Assembly (NCBI RefSeq): GCF_902459465.1
Contig: NC_047075.1
Coordinates: 12,145,119 to 12,209,118, forward strand
DNA: 64,000 nt
Direction of reading: 5' to 3'
Source: Asterias rubens
Taxonomy: Eukaryota; Echinodermata; Asteroidea; Forcipulatida; Asteriidae
Below the pieces are notes generated by a model. The model was not told the origin of the DNA. It did not search any database and saw nothing but the letters and a program-made list of their open reading frames with translations. The translations under genes were made by a program, and so were the position numbers. Positions 54,107 through 64,000 of the stretch are shown here, piece by piece; position 1 is the first letter of the stretch; every line of letters begins with the position of its first letter.

Positions 54107-54326
54107 AATAGATGTTAAATTTGCATCGGGGATAAAGAATATTAATTTTTGGTTTTTACCCATATACACCAATGTGTGTAGCACTGTATACTCAGTACTT
54201 TCCCGAGTCCTGTGAAAACATATCACAGGCATTTTACTCGGGTGGGATTCGAACCCACGACCTTTGCAATTCTAGAGCAGTGTCATACCAACTAGACCAC
54301 CGAGATTGCCCGGTAGCTAGAGGCAG
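54107..54326 (-). mobile_element. tRNA-derived SINE, copy 1
   Basis: On the minus strand the head contains a pol III A box (TGGTCTAGTTGG, 54299-54288) and a B box (GGGTTCGAATCC, 54256-54245). A non-tRNA body and AT-rich tail end near 54107. Spacing of the boxes is right for a tRNA-like promoter. The body is shared with copy 2. Confidence 0.8.
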
Positions 54327-54364
54327 TTCGAATCCTATGTTTTAGCAGCGGGTACTGCAAACGA

Positions 54365-54520
54365 TTTAATAGATGTTAAATTTGCATCGGGGATAAAGAA
54401 TATTAATTTTTGGTTTTTACCCATATACACCGATGTGTGTAGCACTGTATACTCAGTACTTTCCCCGAGTCCTGTGAAAAAATATCACAGGCATTTTACT
54501 CGGGTGGGATTCGAACCCAC
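54365..54520 (-). mobile_element. tRNA-derived SINE, copy 2, truncated at the B box
   Basis: Nearly identical to the 3' two-thirds of copy 1 but starts at the B box, so it is 5' truncated. It is flanked by GTACTGCAAACGA on the left and GTACCCTGCAAACGA on the right, plausible target duplications. Confidence 0.75.
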
Positions 54521-54639
54521 ATGTACCCTGCAAACGAAATGTCCAATTACAGAAGGCTTAGCATAGCTATTCAATTATGCACACTAAGGTAAGTATCTGT
54601 GTCTTACAAATAGTACATTTAGTTAACCCTCACCAAACA

Positions 54640-54907
54640 AGTATGAGACATTCCTCACGCTATTTAGGAATTTAAAGGCTAAGGAGTCACCTAAAACAGC
54701 AACAGAGTTTCTGTAATATTTTGTCATTTAGAAAGTTTACAGATCATTCATGTAGTCTCTGGAGTTCTGCAATAATTAATAAGTCTGTCTTGATTTTAAC
54801 TGTAAATATGCAAACAATGTGCATCAATTTGATCAACTAAATCAATTCATTCTTACTATTATTAGTATTAATTAACAAACCAAAACTTTTCAGCTTTAAA
54901 TAAGTAA
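54640..54907. other. non-coding
   Basis: No supported feature. Confidence 0.4.
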
Positions 54908-55375
54908 ATTATTCAACAAATATCTGTTTACTCTTGAAATTACAACATCCAAAAGAAGTAAACAGCCTCGTTCTCATGTAATCATCATTACTAAATACTT
55001 CAGTACTAAAGAAGCTCAATAAGTCTACTATCAAAGTTATCAGTAGAAATCCTGAAAACCTAGATTGGTCATGTTCAAAAGAAGTATACAGCCTCGTTCT
55101 CATGTAATCATCATTACTAAATACTTCAGTACTTAAGCTCAATAAGTCTACCATCAAAGTTCAGTAGAAATCCTGAAAACCTAGATTGGTCATGTTCAAA
55201 AGAAGACAGCCTCGTTCTCATGTAATCATAAATTATTCAACAAATATCTGTTTACTCTTGAAATTACAACATGTTCTCTTGTAATCATCATTACTAAATA
55301 CTTCAGTACTAAAGAAGCTCAATAAGTCTACTATCAAAGTTATCAGTAGAAACCCTGACAATCTAGATTGGTTGA
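54908..55375 (+). repeat. ~125-bp minisatellite with interspersed 43-bp block
   Basis: Three to four copies of a unit containing ACAGCCTCGTTCTCATGTAA, TCATCATTACTAAATACTTC and CTAGATTGGTCATGTTC. Starts are near 54951, 55078 and 55200, with a rearranged last copy. A block beginning AAATTATTCAACAAATATCT precedes the first unit (54908) and recurs at about 55227. Confidence 0.85.
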
Positions 55376-55502
55376 GCAAGGGTTATACACTCCCAGTTAA
55401 AGACAACCTTACACAACATGAAGTCGAATGCTTACCAGCCTAAATTATTCTGAGAATTTGGTTTATGTTATGTTTTACTTTGTGGCAATTTGTCCTATTT
55501 CA

Positions 55503-56510
55503 TCTAGACAACCACTTCAACAAGGCATGCTGAAAAGCCTGATAGTCGGGGTGGGAAATTACAGGAGTCTGTCCGGTGCACAGGCTAATCAAGTCATCAT
55601 ACTTTGCCTTTGGAATACTATGAGCACCTAAAGGGTAACATTGTAGTGGTTCTGCAAGCTGGGCTTGATCAGTAGTGTCGACGCCTGCCATCGATTCTGA
55701 GTATTTCAAAGTCATCGTCATCATGTGAATACTTGAACTGTATCGTGTTGGAATCTTTTTTGTTCACTCTGATCTGCATGAACTTCTTCCAGTCAACCTT
55801 AGTGTCTTCCAGTCCCATATATATGATGACTCTACTGAAGTTACACGATATGGTCTTGGATTCTTACGGGCCATCTTGATGAGTGATACTAGTTGTGAGG
55901 GCACAAACATTTCACCAATCTGCCTCATTTGCCTCTCAATGGTACTGTGCATTGCATCACCTTCTGACTGACCGTGGTTTGTTTCAAAGAAATTCAATGT
56001 TACTTGTTGAACAGATATTGAACGCTCAACAAAATACAAAATCATTGCCGGGATAATTGAGTTTTTGTTTTGCCCAATGCAGCCGTCAGAATACAACTCC
56101 ACTGTCTCACAACCTTGTTCATCAACTGTAGAAAGGTACTGATGAAGAAAGGATGCTATTTCACAAGACCCACGTCCTGTGCGACCTTCATGTGATACAA
56201 AGCAAAAACCGTCTTTACTTGCTAACTCAATTATTGTGAAGTTGAAGCATGAAAGTCGACGCTTATAGAAAAGCTCCGAACGATCAGACTTTGGCAGGTA
56301 TATCACCTGTTGAAGGTCAAAGACAGCAGCATGGTATTTGTTATTAATGGTGGCTTTTTCTTTGGCAACATTTTCAATTCACGAGATTTCTCTTTCTCCA
56401 GCACATGTCTGTCGTATTGCTGTTGCAGTTCCTTCTTATGTTCAGCACTTGCATGGTGAAACGTTTCACATAAGGCTCACTTCACCAGGTTGGGATACAA
56501 GGTGTGACAT
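55503..56510 (-). pseudogene. gene of an uncharacterised invertebrate family (DUF7869-like), broken
   Basis: The best piece (55764-56306) reads VIYLPKSDRSELFYKRRLSC, FNFTIIELASKDGFCFV, RTGRGSCEIASFLHQYL, VELYSDGCIGQNKNSIIPAM and FFETNHGQSEGDAMHSTIER. These patterns recur in multi-copy proteins of unknown function in many invertebrates. Asp/Asn/His in the last blocks look like an RNase H-fold nuclease site (inference). The upstream frame (56330-56510) gives KKELQQQYDRHVLEKEKSRE. Downstream pieces (DTKVDWKKFMQIRVNKK; then IPKAKYDDLISLC, ending LLKWLSR at 55503) are in two other frames. At least three frameshifts were seen. Its copy-number pattern elsewhere suggests a transposon-encoded protein. 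The family name is from memory. Confidence 0.55.
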
Positions 56511-56565
56511 GAAAGTGAAATTTTCAAACGTGTTTTATTTTATCTTTCTAATAGTTTTTATTTAG

Positions 56566-58400
56566 GAAATATATTGTACTTTAATATTTTAAAAACAGTT
56601 TACATGTAGATTTCCAGAAAAAAATGATACAGCGGTGTCAACAACTTGATACCAAATCGCATGCGGATGTAACATGGACACCAAAAACATACTTCAATGT
56701 TGCAGTAGTTAATCAAAGCTTTCAAATCTTTAAATAATTTTCACTTCAAAGTTGTCGAATTTCATACATTTACTGATTGAAAGTATGCTTTTTAATGTTC
56801 ATCTTACCTCGAAGCAATAAAATTACTTAACAAAATGATCAATTGTATAGTTTTTTGCACAAAACTCATTTATTTTACAACACTTTCAGTAAATATCTTT
56901 TAAAAAAATTGTTTCAACAATAACTTTGTTAAACTGACTGGGGAAGGTGCATAGTCGTGTATTTCATGTGGCAAAAGGGTTTTCTGTGGACCATTTGACA
57001 TTTAATTGATTTGTTTCTTTCCTTAAACTGGCATTGCGGATGTAACGTTGACACAGATGGACACCGTGTCCACATTACATCCAAAATATGAGTGAGAATA
57101 CTTGAGTGGGAAACACATTCATGTTCATATTGAGCAACATTAACAGTTCTTGGGATATTATATCGACCCATTGGCCCTAAAAGTATGCAAAAAATCAACC
57201 TGTATTTCAATGATTCTCAAACTTCCTAAACAAAAATCTACATTGTGTACATGTATGTAACTTTTTCTTTCCTGTAAATACTACCATAAGGGGACATTGT
57301 TTTTCTTTCAGCATGGTGGTGTGGATTAACATTTACTGTCATGTTACACCTTAATTATTATCCATTTTAACAAGTCAGCATTGGTGTATTTTTATTCATC
57401 CCATAAGGTTTTATGCTAATAATTATTTTGAGTAATTACCAGTAGTGTACTCTGCCTTTAACGTTATAAATAAAACAAAACACTATAACAAACTTCCATG
57501 CTACCAAACATCGACACGTGTGTCACTCAAATGTTGTTCACAGATTTCAACTATGTACATTACGAGTTCAAACAGATTACTGGTGGAATAGGGACACTGA
57601 GATATTGTTCTTTCAGTTGGGTTTGCATTTAACTAACAAATTCAGTTATATTTGATTTTTGTTGACAAAAGTCATCCCACGTAAAAAGTATTGTCTTATG
57701 CACTGAGTTAAACTCTCCACTTTTAACTTGCTAACATATAGAGTAATAAGTCAAATTTTAATTCATTGTTTACTTTTGGTTTTACTTCATGAGTTTCTGT
57801 TGCAAAATTTAAATTGTTTTTTTTAATTTTCGTTTGGTTTTTTTTTTTTGAAAAATTGTGTTTCCATTGTTTTCCTTTGCTAGCAGCCATACTCGTCACT
57901 AAAAGATTTGTATGCAAAATACTTGAATCTTACAATTCAAGCTTACCATTAAAACATTCATTAACATGCTGCTTCACCATCAAAGTTTAGCAAAATCATT
58001 AACAAACTTGAATGCCAGAATTTAGAAATTCAGTTCAAACAATGTACCTCAACATCGAAAAGCAACTGCCAACATGTCATTGTACTTGTTTTCAACCAAT
58101 CTATACAATCATAACACTCATTATTCATTGTTTTGAAATTTGGATTGTGTTGAAGTAGTACTGCTGAATCCCCAGCTGATGATGTGCAGTCGAGCAGTAA
58201 CCTCACAATAATACAAAACAGGACTAAACAGTGCAGGCATCACTGCATAATACATGTATCTTCAAAACAAGCCACAACTGTTAAAAAATGTGCATAAAAT
58301 TTAGAGCACTTAATATTTTTGGAACAAGGAAGGAAATACAGAGATGCCAAAGCTCTTCTGGGGTATTGTATTTTTAACTTGGGTAAAAAACACCTTCAGT
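56566..58400. other. no supported gene, one MITE end
   Basis: AT-rich. A fragment of the M1 terminal repeat is at 57407-57461. Everything else is unassigned. Confidence 0.45.
57407..57461. repeat. M1 MITE terminal fragment
   Basis: Reads AATTATTTTGAGTAATTACC...CTGCCTTTAA, the inverse of the M1 start (TTAAAGGCA...GGTAATTACTCAAAATAATT), ending at TTAA. Confidence 0.75.
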
Positions 58401-58401
58401 T

Positions 58402-58679
58402 CTACTGTTCTTTCAGGTAGTCTTTGATCCTGGATGCAACACATTGGTAATATGCAGCATCAAAGCCTAGGTAGCGTGTCGTCACTGGTGCAGGTGGGGA
58501 TGTGAAGCGTGTAAATATACCACTCGATGGGATCCAATCCTTCTCCTCTCTGTCTGGCCATACATATTTATTCTCTCCTTTAGTCACCAAAAAGTTGATG
58601 CTGCAGCGGTTCTCGTCAATTTCTGTGATCTGACCAACCCACCAGACGTAATCATAAATTACCGCAACGTAGTCACCGA
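58402..58679 (-). CDS. candidate terminal exon with Tudor/SH3-like fold
   Basis: After an acceptor (TTCTAATTACAG) the exon reads VGDYVAVIYDYVWWVGQITE, then NRCSINFLVTKGENKYVWPD and EKDWIPSSGIFTRFTSPPAP, and ends LKEQ with TAA. The pattern GD-(Y/W)-VAV-YD..WW.G.(I/V)..I followed by (K/Y)-WP.RE....WIP matches the C-terminal SH3/Tudor-like module found at the ends of several transposon-associated proteins (recall). Upstream exons may lie near 58870-59110 but are not resolved. Confidence 0.5.
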
Positions 58680-59039
58680 CTGTAATTAGAAAATGCAATA
58701 CAATTAATTTTAAACTTGTGATCATTAAAATCACTTTAGTACAGAGAGCTGTGCACACGCTTATTTTTCAATTACTAATTAAATCGATAAGATATTACTT
58801 AAATGACTTCAAAGTTTCACCAAAAGCATGGTAGTAAAGAAGTTAAACCAACCTCTATAAGCAGGTTTTGCTCTCCAGGTCAATTCTTAGTAGATGAAGG
58901 GTAGACCAAGGTGTCCATGTTCCCATTAATTTATTTCGCTGAACCATCTCTATCTGTTGAAAAAGAAATTGACATATCTTAACTAAACACTATTTACTGT
59001 CATTAGTATTCACTGGATTCTGTGTTATCATCTGTAACA

Positions 59040-59155
59040 CCAACATTTACCTCCTTCCAAGGTTGAACATAATCCCTTGAGATCTAAGGCTACGGTACGT
59101 AGCCCTACTCGAGGAGTTACCGGCACAGAGGAAAATGTGATCTTTCTTTTGCATG
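59040..59155 (-). CDS. possible upstream exon
   Basis: On the minus strand CKRKITFSSVPVTPRVGLRT, then LDLKGLCSTLEG, is followed by a GAG|GTAAAT donor at about 59050. It could precede the 58402-58679 exon. The acceptor and frame linkage are not certain. Confidence 0.25.
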
Positions 59156-59165
59156 CTGTGATAAA

Positions 59166-59213
59166 ATGAAATAATAATAATAATAATATTAATAATAATA
59201 ATAATATATTCTT
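59166..59213 (+). repeat. AAT microsatellite
   Basis: Run of AAT/ATA units, lying directly before the LINE fragment. Confidence 0.9.
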
Positions 59214-59885
59214 CCCCAACATACTTTAAACCTTTTGTACAACACTCTGATTCTCACTCACTTTGATTATTGTGATGATGTTTGGGGCAACTCGGCCAAA
59301 TTTGTTCTTTCAAAACTTGATACAATCCTAAACAGCACTGGTAAAGCTATACTTTTCCTCCACGGAGGATTTCCACACACACTATTTTATCTACTCTTGG
59401 CTGGGAGTCTTTAAGTGCCAGGAGAAATTCACTTAAACATTTTAGTATATAAAAGTCTTACTTCTACACTGCCTCCTCAACTTTGTAATGTTTTTAATTA
59501 TGCCGCCACTGCCAACTCATACAGCACCAGATCTGGCTCACAAGGTACTTTAGTTCCCCAACTACTTAAAACCGACTCAGGTAAACGTAAATTGTCTACT
59601 CGTGGCGTCAACTCATTCAACCAACTCCCCCTTACACTGAAAAATCCCTTGCCATGCACTGTAGCACTGTAATCATTTTCTATATTGTATTTTGCTTGTA
59701 TTGTATTTTTTGTGCTGTTGGCTATTTTACTACTATTAATATTAGTTAAAATTTTTAGAAACATATTTTTATATTAAAACAGTATTAAATTTTAATGAGT
59801 ATGTAGTTGCTGGGCACCTCCGAAAAACAGTGTTTCACTGAGAGGTTTTTCCAGGGTAGAGCAGAAACAAACAAATAAATAGAAT
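59214..59885 (+). mobile_element. 5'-truncated LINE 3' end
   Basis: The plus strand begins in the RT C-terminal region (LYNTLILTHFDYCDDVWGN, then GKAILFLHGGFP), shifts frame near 59400, and continues 59415-59672 as EIHLNILVYKSLTSTLPPQL, GVNSFNQLPLTLKNPLP and a stop. An AT-rich 3' UTR ends near 59885 in AAACAAACAAATAAATAG. Typical 3' remnant of a CR1/Jockey-type LINE. Confidence 0.8.
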
Positions 59886-59935
59886 GCTATTCCCTCACAT
59901 ACTCTAACAATACAAGGATTATTCACTATTTACAG

Positions 59936-60081
59936 ATCGTAACTGTGGAAGACACAACCGACAGCAGTATCTCTTCCATGTGCCAGTAAACAAACTGTCC
60001 ACACTGCACATGACCAAGTCACTGGCCAATGACTTGTGGAAAACGACCGAAACAACGGACATACTGACTGCTCTGTTGTGA
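59936..60081 (+). CDS. candidate terminal exon, unrecognised
   Basis: Preceded by an ACTATTTACAG acceptor. The only open frame reads RNCGRHNRQQYLFHVPVNKL, then STLHMTKSLANDLWK and TGA. It looks coding in composition, but I know no family. No upstream exon was found in the adjacent LINE. Confidence 0.3.
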
Positions 60082-61059
60082 AGGCAGCAAGATTCATCGC
60101 CTTGGCGCTCACAACAACCCTGAACCAACCACTACTGAGAAAGCTGGACCCTCCACTGCCCCATCCAAACTTACTAAGAGATTGTCCAAATCATAGATTG
60201 TATAGGTCACCGTTTCATTGTTATTTACAGTTCATTTTGTTATTTTTCCTAAACGAAATACAAAGTTAAACCTGTTTTGTTGCTAATTAACCAACTTAAA
60301 TGTTAAACGATGTGATTAAATGAAGTTAAAACAAAAGCTCTGTTAAAATACTTGCAAAATTATCTTAGAAAATTTGAAGTCCTCTAGAATTGAATGCCCT
60401 TTACCAAGGTTTTAAAACAAATGACAGCAAATGCAACCCATACCCAAAAGCCATCAGAGCTCTTACTGTAAAAAAAAATCGAACGATAAAGCTCACGAGC
60501 TAAGTCTGACAGATCACGGGGTGCCACCAAATGTGATGCCTATGAAAACGTCTTTGGGCAAGTCCAAGAAGGGCAGGTTGTCTTGATCCGTAATTTTACT
60601 AGAGGAGTAAGCTGCACCATCATGGCCAGCAAAAATGCTCAAATTCGGCCCCGTCCTGCTCCAGAAGAACAAGTAGTAGAATCGACTTAATCACAGATGT
60701 GAAAAACCCGCCCAAAACACCTTTTTATTAAGCCAAAATCCCACATTGTTCTGTTTGTAGAAACCAAAAGTACTCACATGCAAATATCTTGCCAAAACAA
60801 AAATATATTTATATAAAAATAACCTGGATGCAGGTGTTTCTTGTAATGACATAAAATCATAACACAACAAATACCCCTCGTACTTTTGAAGCTCCATTGG
60901 CTTCTGGTGAAAGATGTATCAAAAGTGTATGTTGGGTAAACAAAAATGTTTAAAATGAAATAGCCCCAGACTATTTCACTGAAGTACTGCAGAGTACTTG
61001 TTCAAATTCATTAAGAACATACAGATGGATGTGATATACAGAAAAAAAGGCAATGTAAA
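60082..61059. other. no supported gene
   Basis: Several short ORFs (up to 77 codons) without similarity or splice context. Confidence 0.45.
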
Positions 61060-61135
61060 ACCAGATTATGCACATTTTCCATAACGCTTGTGTGGTGCCC
61101 CATATCATTAACAAAGAGACACCGCGATGTGATCG

Positions 61136-61830
61136 ATGCATAGAAATTTCAACAACCAATATAAGGACCTTGATTTTTCCAGTAACAGTGATGAACCAAA
61201 AAAAGAATCTGTTTGTAATCAGGGAGTACGATTTAACAAATCAGTCAAAACCCATGTACCTCCAATTGTCACTGTTCAGTTAATACGCTTTCGAAGAGAA
61301 ATTAGGGGAGCTTCAACGAAGATGCAATTGATCTTAATCCACTCTGCGCAGATCAGACATATAAATCATTTGATCATTTAACATTAGTCGTGCTAAACCA
61401 GGAAAACGGTGCTCAAAGTGGTCCCTATGACTCAATTAAGAATAATTTTCGCATTAACCAAAGATGACTGATGAGTTTCCACAATCTGTTGATGAAGGTG
61501 CATACATTCTCATCATGTATGAAGACATGGTTTAGCCGTGTATACAGATGGGCATGTAAACCAATTGCGATTCTGCAACGCCTTCCAGTTCAAGTACAAA
61601 CAGTCAAGAAATTTGAAAATCATCACGAGGCAACTATTCAGCCAGTGACAGTGATGGACTAAATAAAATAATGTTTGTAATGGGGAGTTTGATTTTACGA
61701 GTCAGTCATGTGCATGCACCTGATTTGGAGCTTCAAAAATATTGGCCAGTGTTTATGTTGAAAATGCAATTGATCTTTTTAATACTCCACAATGCGCAGA
61801 TCAGACATCTAAATCACTTTATCATTTAAA
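61136..61830 (+). repeat. diverged direct duplication
   Basis: 61136-61382 and about 61608-61830 align loosely. Shared blocks are CCAGTAACAGTGATG/CCAGTGACAGTGATGG, TTTGTAAT.GGGAGT.CGATTT, ATGCAATTGATCTT, TGCGCAGATCAGACAT and AAATCA.TT.ATCATTTA. Both are non-coding or decayed. It may be two copies of an unnamed repeat. Confidence 0.55.
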
Positions 61831-61885
61831 TCAATCTTTCTTATTATCTGTCAAACAGAAGCAGTTAGGAAAAACCCACCTATCA

Positions 61886-62251
61886 TGTCCTCTACTGGCG
61901 AGCAACGGTCAAGTTGGTCTTTGAAAAGCGTCCGTTAACCGTTTGTTATAAAATTGATATGGTTAGAAAGATGTTTTAAAAGTAGAATACAATGATCTAC
62001 ACAAATATGCCTCGAAATTGCGTGGTTTTTGTTTAACTTTGTCAAGAAACACAAAACTTTGACTCCCGAAAATGGCCGACCGCGTTAGTTCGCGACGTAA
62101 AAGGAAAACCATGCTATTTTGAGTGATACTTGTCTGGATCGTTATATTCTACTTATAAAACATCTTTCTAACCATATGCATTTCATAACAAACGGTTTAA
62201 AACGCTTTTCATAGACCAACTCGTCCGATCAGAGGCAACGTGTTCCTCTAA
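61886..62251. repeat. M2 long-arm MITE, degraded copy
   Basis: Aligns with 48993-49367 over both arms (GATGTTTTAAAAGTAGAATA, CCTCGAAATTGCGTGGTTTT, GGCCGACC.CGTTAGTTCGC, GAGGCAACGTGTTCC). The start is badly eroded and the right TTAA is CTAA. Confidence 0.8.
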
Positions 62252-62414
62252 GGGGTTCAACTGTCAGGGAAGGAGGGTCGCAAGGTGAGGTTTGGAGTGG
62301 GCTTTTGAGGCTTGCAATGCTGAGCCCGACAAAACTAATATTTGAAACTATTTATGAACTTGTTGGCCTGTTGGATCATGGTGGCTCAAAAGTCTGAGGA
62401 CTGCTCTAGATCAC

Positions 62415-62657
62415 TTGTCGAGGCCCTCCTGTGGTCGGCGTAGATCTTTTAGAAGGGAAGGTCAAATAACAGGAAGTGTTGTGACAGATTTGCGGCTGCC
62501 TGCCATTGTCGGACCCGTGTGGGCTGACTTTGCGGGATCCTGGGCTCAGATGACTTCTGACCGATGGGTTGTCAGTCAAGTCATTTGCAGTTATGCAATT
62601 GACTTCACTGGCACCCCTCAGTCCGAAAAAAATTGTTCATATTCTTCCAACGGGTGA
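62415..62657 (+). pseudogene. DIRS-like reverse transcriptase scrap
   Basis: An 80-codon frame with VGPVWADFAGSWAQMTSDRW followed by VVSQVICSYAIDF. This resembles the segment that opens the RT domain of DIRS-type retroelements (R-L..F...W..(I/M)TSD.W(V/I)L..(I/V)..GY.I.F). The catalytic region does not follow. Short and therefore uncertain. Confidence 0.4.
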
Positions 62658-62842
62658 AATAGGGCTGGGATTTATGTCGACCTTCTGTGTCATATACGAG
62701 GAATAACTGTTGAGGAATGAAGCAACGGCTGGTGTCGGCTTGGAATGGACAGCAAGATTTCAACCTCCACATTTTCAACACCTAGCATGTCCAACAGATA
62801 CAGAGAGCCACATTTCCCATCAGTGAAGAGCAGTGGCTACAG

Positions 62843-63292
62843 ATGCTCATGCACCCCAAACCCGTCAACCACGCTAACTACTACCCCAGCGTCGTGACAT
62901 CTGTTTTCAAGAACATGGTCGAGACTGCAGAGACAGAGCCAATGCAGGTCCTGCGAGAGATGAAGAGGAAGTACAACATCAGCGCATGGCCCGAGATTAC
63001 TCCAGTGTTTAAGCGCAACAGAGGGAACAGGTTTTGTGCAGTCACTGACAACCTGCTTGTACAGAGAATCGCAGCAGCCAAAGCAGCCATAGTGACATGC
63101 CGCACCACAGTCATGCACTGCCCGTCGATAACGACCCTCGGCGTCACAGACAACGGAACCGTCACCTTTTTCCACTGCAATGACCACTTGGTTGAGTTCC
63201 ACCCACACCTCCAAAGGGAGCACCTTGACGTTTTTGCAGGTCCGACAGTCCGAAGGTTCGATAGTCCGAATGGCCTGTTAGTCCGAAAATAG
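62843..63292 (+). other. unrecognised 149-codon ORF
   Basis: MLMHPKPVNHANYYPSVVTS...NMVETAETEPMQVLREMKRK...WPEITPVFKRNRGNRFC. It has a more GC-rich, codon-like composition than its surroundings, but no motif I know. Its C-terminal 20 codons run into the GGTTCGATAGTCCGAA repeats, so the true end may be earlier. It could be part of the same retroelement as the DIRS-like piece. Confidence 0.35.
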
Positions 63293-63418
63293 GATAAGGT
63301 TAAATATTCCGAAGGTTCGGTAGTCCGAATTGACAATAAGGTTCGATAGTCCAATCGACAATAAGGTTCGACAGTCCGAATTGACATTAAGGTTCGACAG
63401 TCCGAGTTGACAATAGAC
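63240..63418 (+). repeat. 26-bp minisatellite (AAGGTTCGACAGTCCGAATT)
   Basis: Four regular units from about 63312 to 63414 (AAGGTTCG[A/G][C/T]AGTCCGAATTGACAAT) and a looser run of AGTCCGAA motifs from 63245. Confidence 0.9.
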
Positions 63419-64000
63419 ACGCGCCATTGCCTGTGTAGAAAATTTGTTGGTTCGCCATGGACGCGGTAACGATTTCACGTTCGAAAGCCGACCCGCAGAA
63501 AATGCACACGGGAGACAGGCTTTGGATGCGCTAAATGTCACGTGGCGATGGCAACAAGTTGCGTGACAACGGCAACGCACAGAAAACGAACTGGGGAGAT
63601 GGCGGACCCATGGCAGAACCCATGTATGTACGCGCGGCCGATCTAGTTATTTCAGTTATTTTAATTTTATATCTATGAACAAAACCTTTCTTTAAAAACC
63701 AGCACATTTGTATTTGAATGACGATTACAAACCGCGGGGAGGATTATAAACCCGGTTTGGTGCTCCATGGCAACACTGTTGCTAAGAAGCACTAGAAACT
63801 TTGGAAATGCACACGATCTTTCCCCAGTTGGATTAAATTACCACCAACAGAATGTCTCGCAATCAAAGGCCACAACAATACAACCAGCGGCATCACAGAT
63901 GAACCGTTGAACAATGGAGCTGTCAATCACCCCCAGTATTTTGTAGCCAGGATTTAAAAAATATAATTGCAGATAATGCTTTCCTCGAAACGTAACGTAC
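63419..64000. other. non-coding right end
   Basis: No supported gene to the end of the window. Confidence 0.45.

Noticed and set aside
54240..54326. A tRNA gene on the minus strand
   Set aside because: A and B boxes are present, but the body continues as a repeated non-tRNA sequence, copy 2 shares it, and the acceptor stem does not close by eye; a SINE explains it better.

Overview
This is eukaryotic DNA: AT-rich, with introns bounded by GT/AG, no operons, and almost entirely transposable elements and their debris. The mix suggests a marine deuterostome invertebrate, most likely an echinoderm (inference from family composition, not tested): Ty3/Gypsy elements, CR1/Jockey-type and L1/Tx1-type LINEs, a Polinton/Maverick, THAP-domain DDE transposons, a Harbinger/HARBI1-like transposon, a tRNA-derived SINE and several fold-back MITEs. 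I see no complete, recognisable host gene. A few short splice-bounded exons (28.0-29.3 kb, 58.4-59.1 kb, 59.94 kb) may be host or unrecognised element exons.

Layout. 1-1.1 kb: Gypsy pol fragment, minus strand, running off the left edge. 1.4-9.03 kb: a 5'-truncated LINE (+) split by a young Gypsy element, Gypsy-1 (3616-8869, minus), with 176-bp LTRs differing at one base and a TCACC target duplication. 9.6-10.35 kb: two MITEs of one family sharing a TTAA. 11.1-14.3 kb: L1/Tx1-like LINE (minus) with its RT core deleted. 14.4-16.3 kb: decayed THAP-DDE transposon (minus). 16.8-22.1 kb: broken Polinton fragment (+) with protein-primed DNA polymerase B and small virion-type ORFs, cut at 22,097 by a CR1/L2-type LINE (22.1-24.15 kb, minus). 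24.2-29.9 kb: mostly featureless, with candidate exons near 28-29.3 kb.

29.89-36.78 kb: an apparently intact ISL2EU-like DNA transposon bounded by 16-bp inverted repeats. It has two convergent spliced genes: a THAP-DDE_Tnp_4 transposase (+, two exons) and a SAP-SWIM-YqaJ nuclease (-, three exons). This is the most interesting part of the window.

37.2-42.3 kb: fold-back elements and anonymous DNA. 42.33-45.35 kb: Gypsy-2 (minus), an internally deleted element with 151-bp LTRs differing at one base and a GCTGT target duplication. Both Gypsy elements have a primer-binding site matching the 3' end of tRNA-Ser(GCT). 47.25-47.76 kb: degenerate higher-order tandem repeat. 48.0-52.3 kb: a Harbinger transposase fragment, then a complete four-exon HARBI1-like gene whose first intron hosts two MITEs. 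52.4-55.4 kb: a 61-bp minisatellite, a 57-bp duplication, a SINE pair and a ~125-bp minisatellite. 55.5-59.1 kb: a multi-broken gene of an unnamed family (minus) and a Tudor/SH3-like exon. 59.2-64 kb: LINE 3' end, MITE, DIRS-like RT scrap and a 26-bp minisatellite.

How parts relate: the nested order LINE, then Gypsy-1, and Polinton, then LINE, gives a partial insertion history. Near-identical LTR pairs show that both Gypsy elements are recent although one is internally deleted and the other carries stops and altered catalytic residues, which suggests mobilisation in trans.
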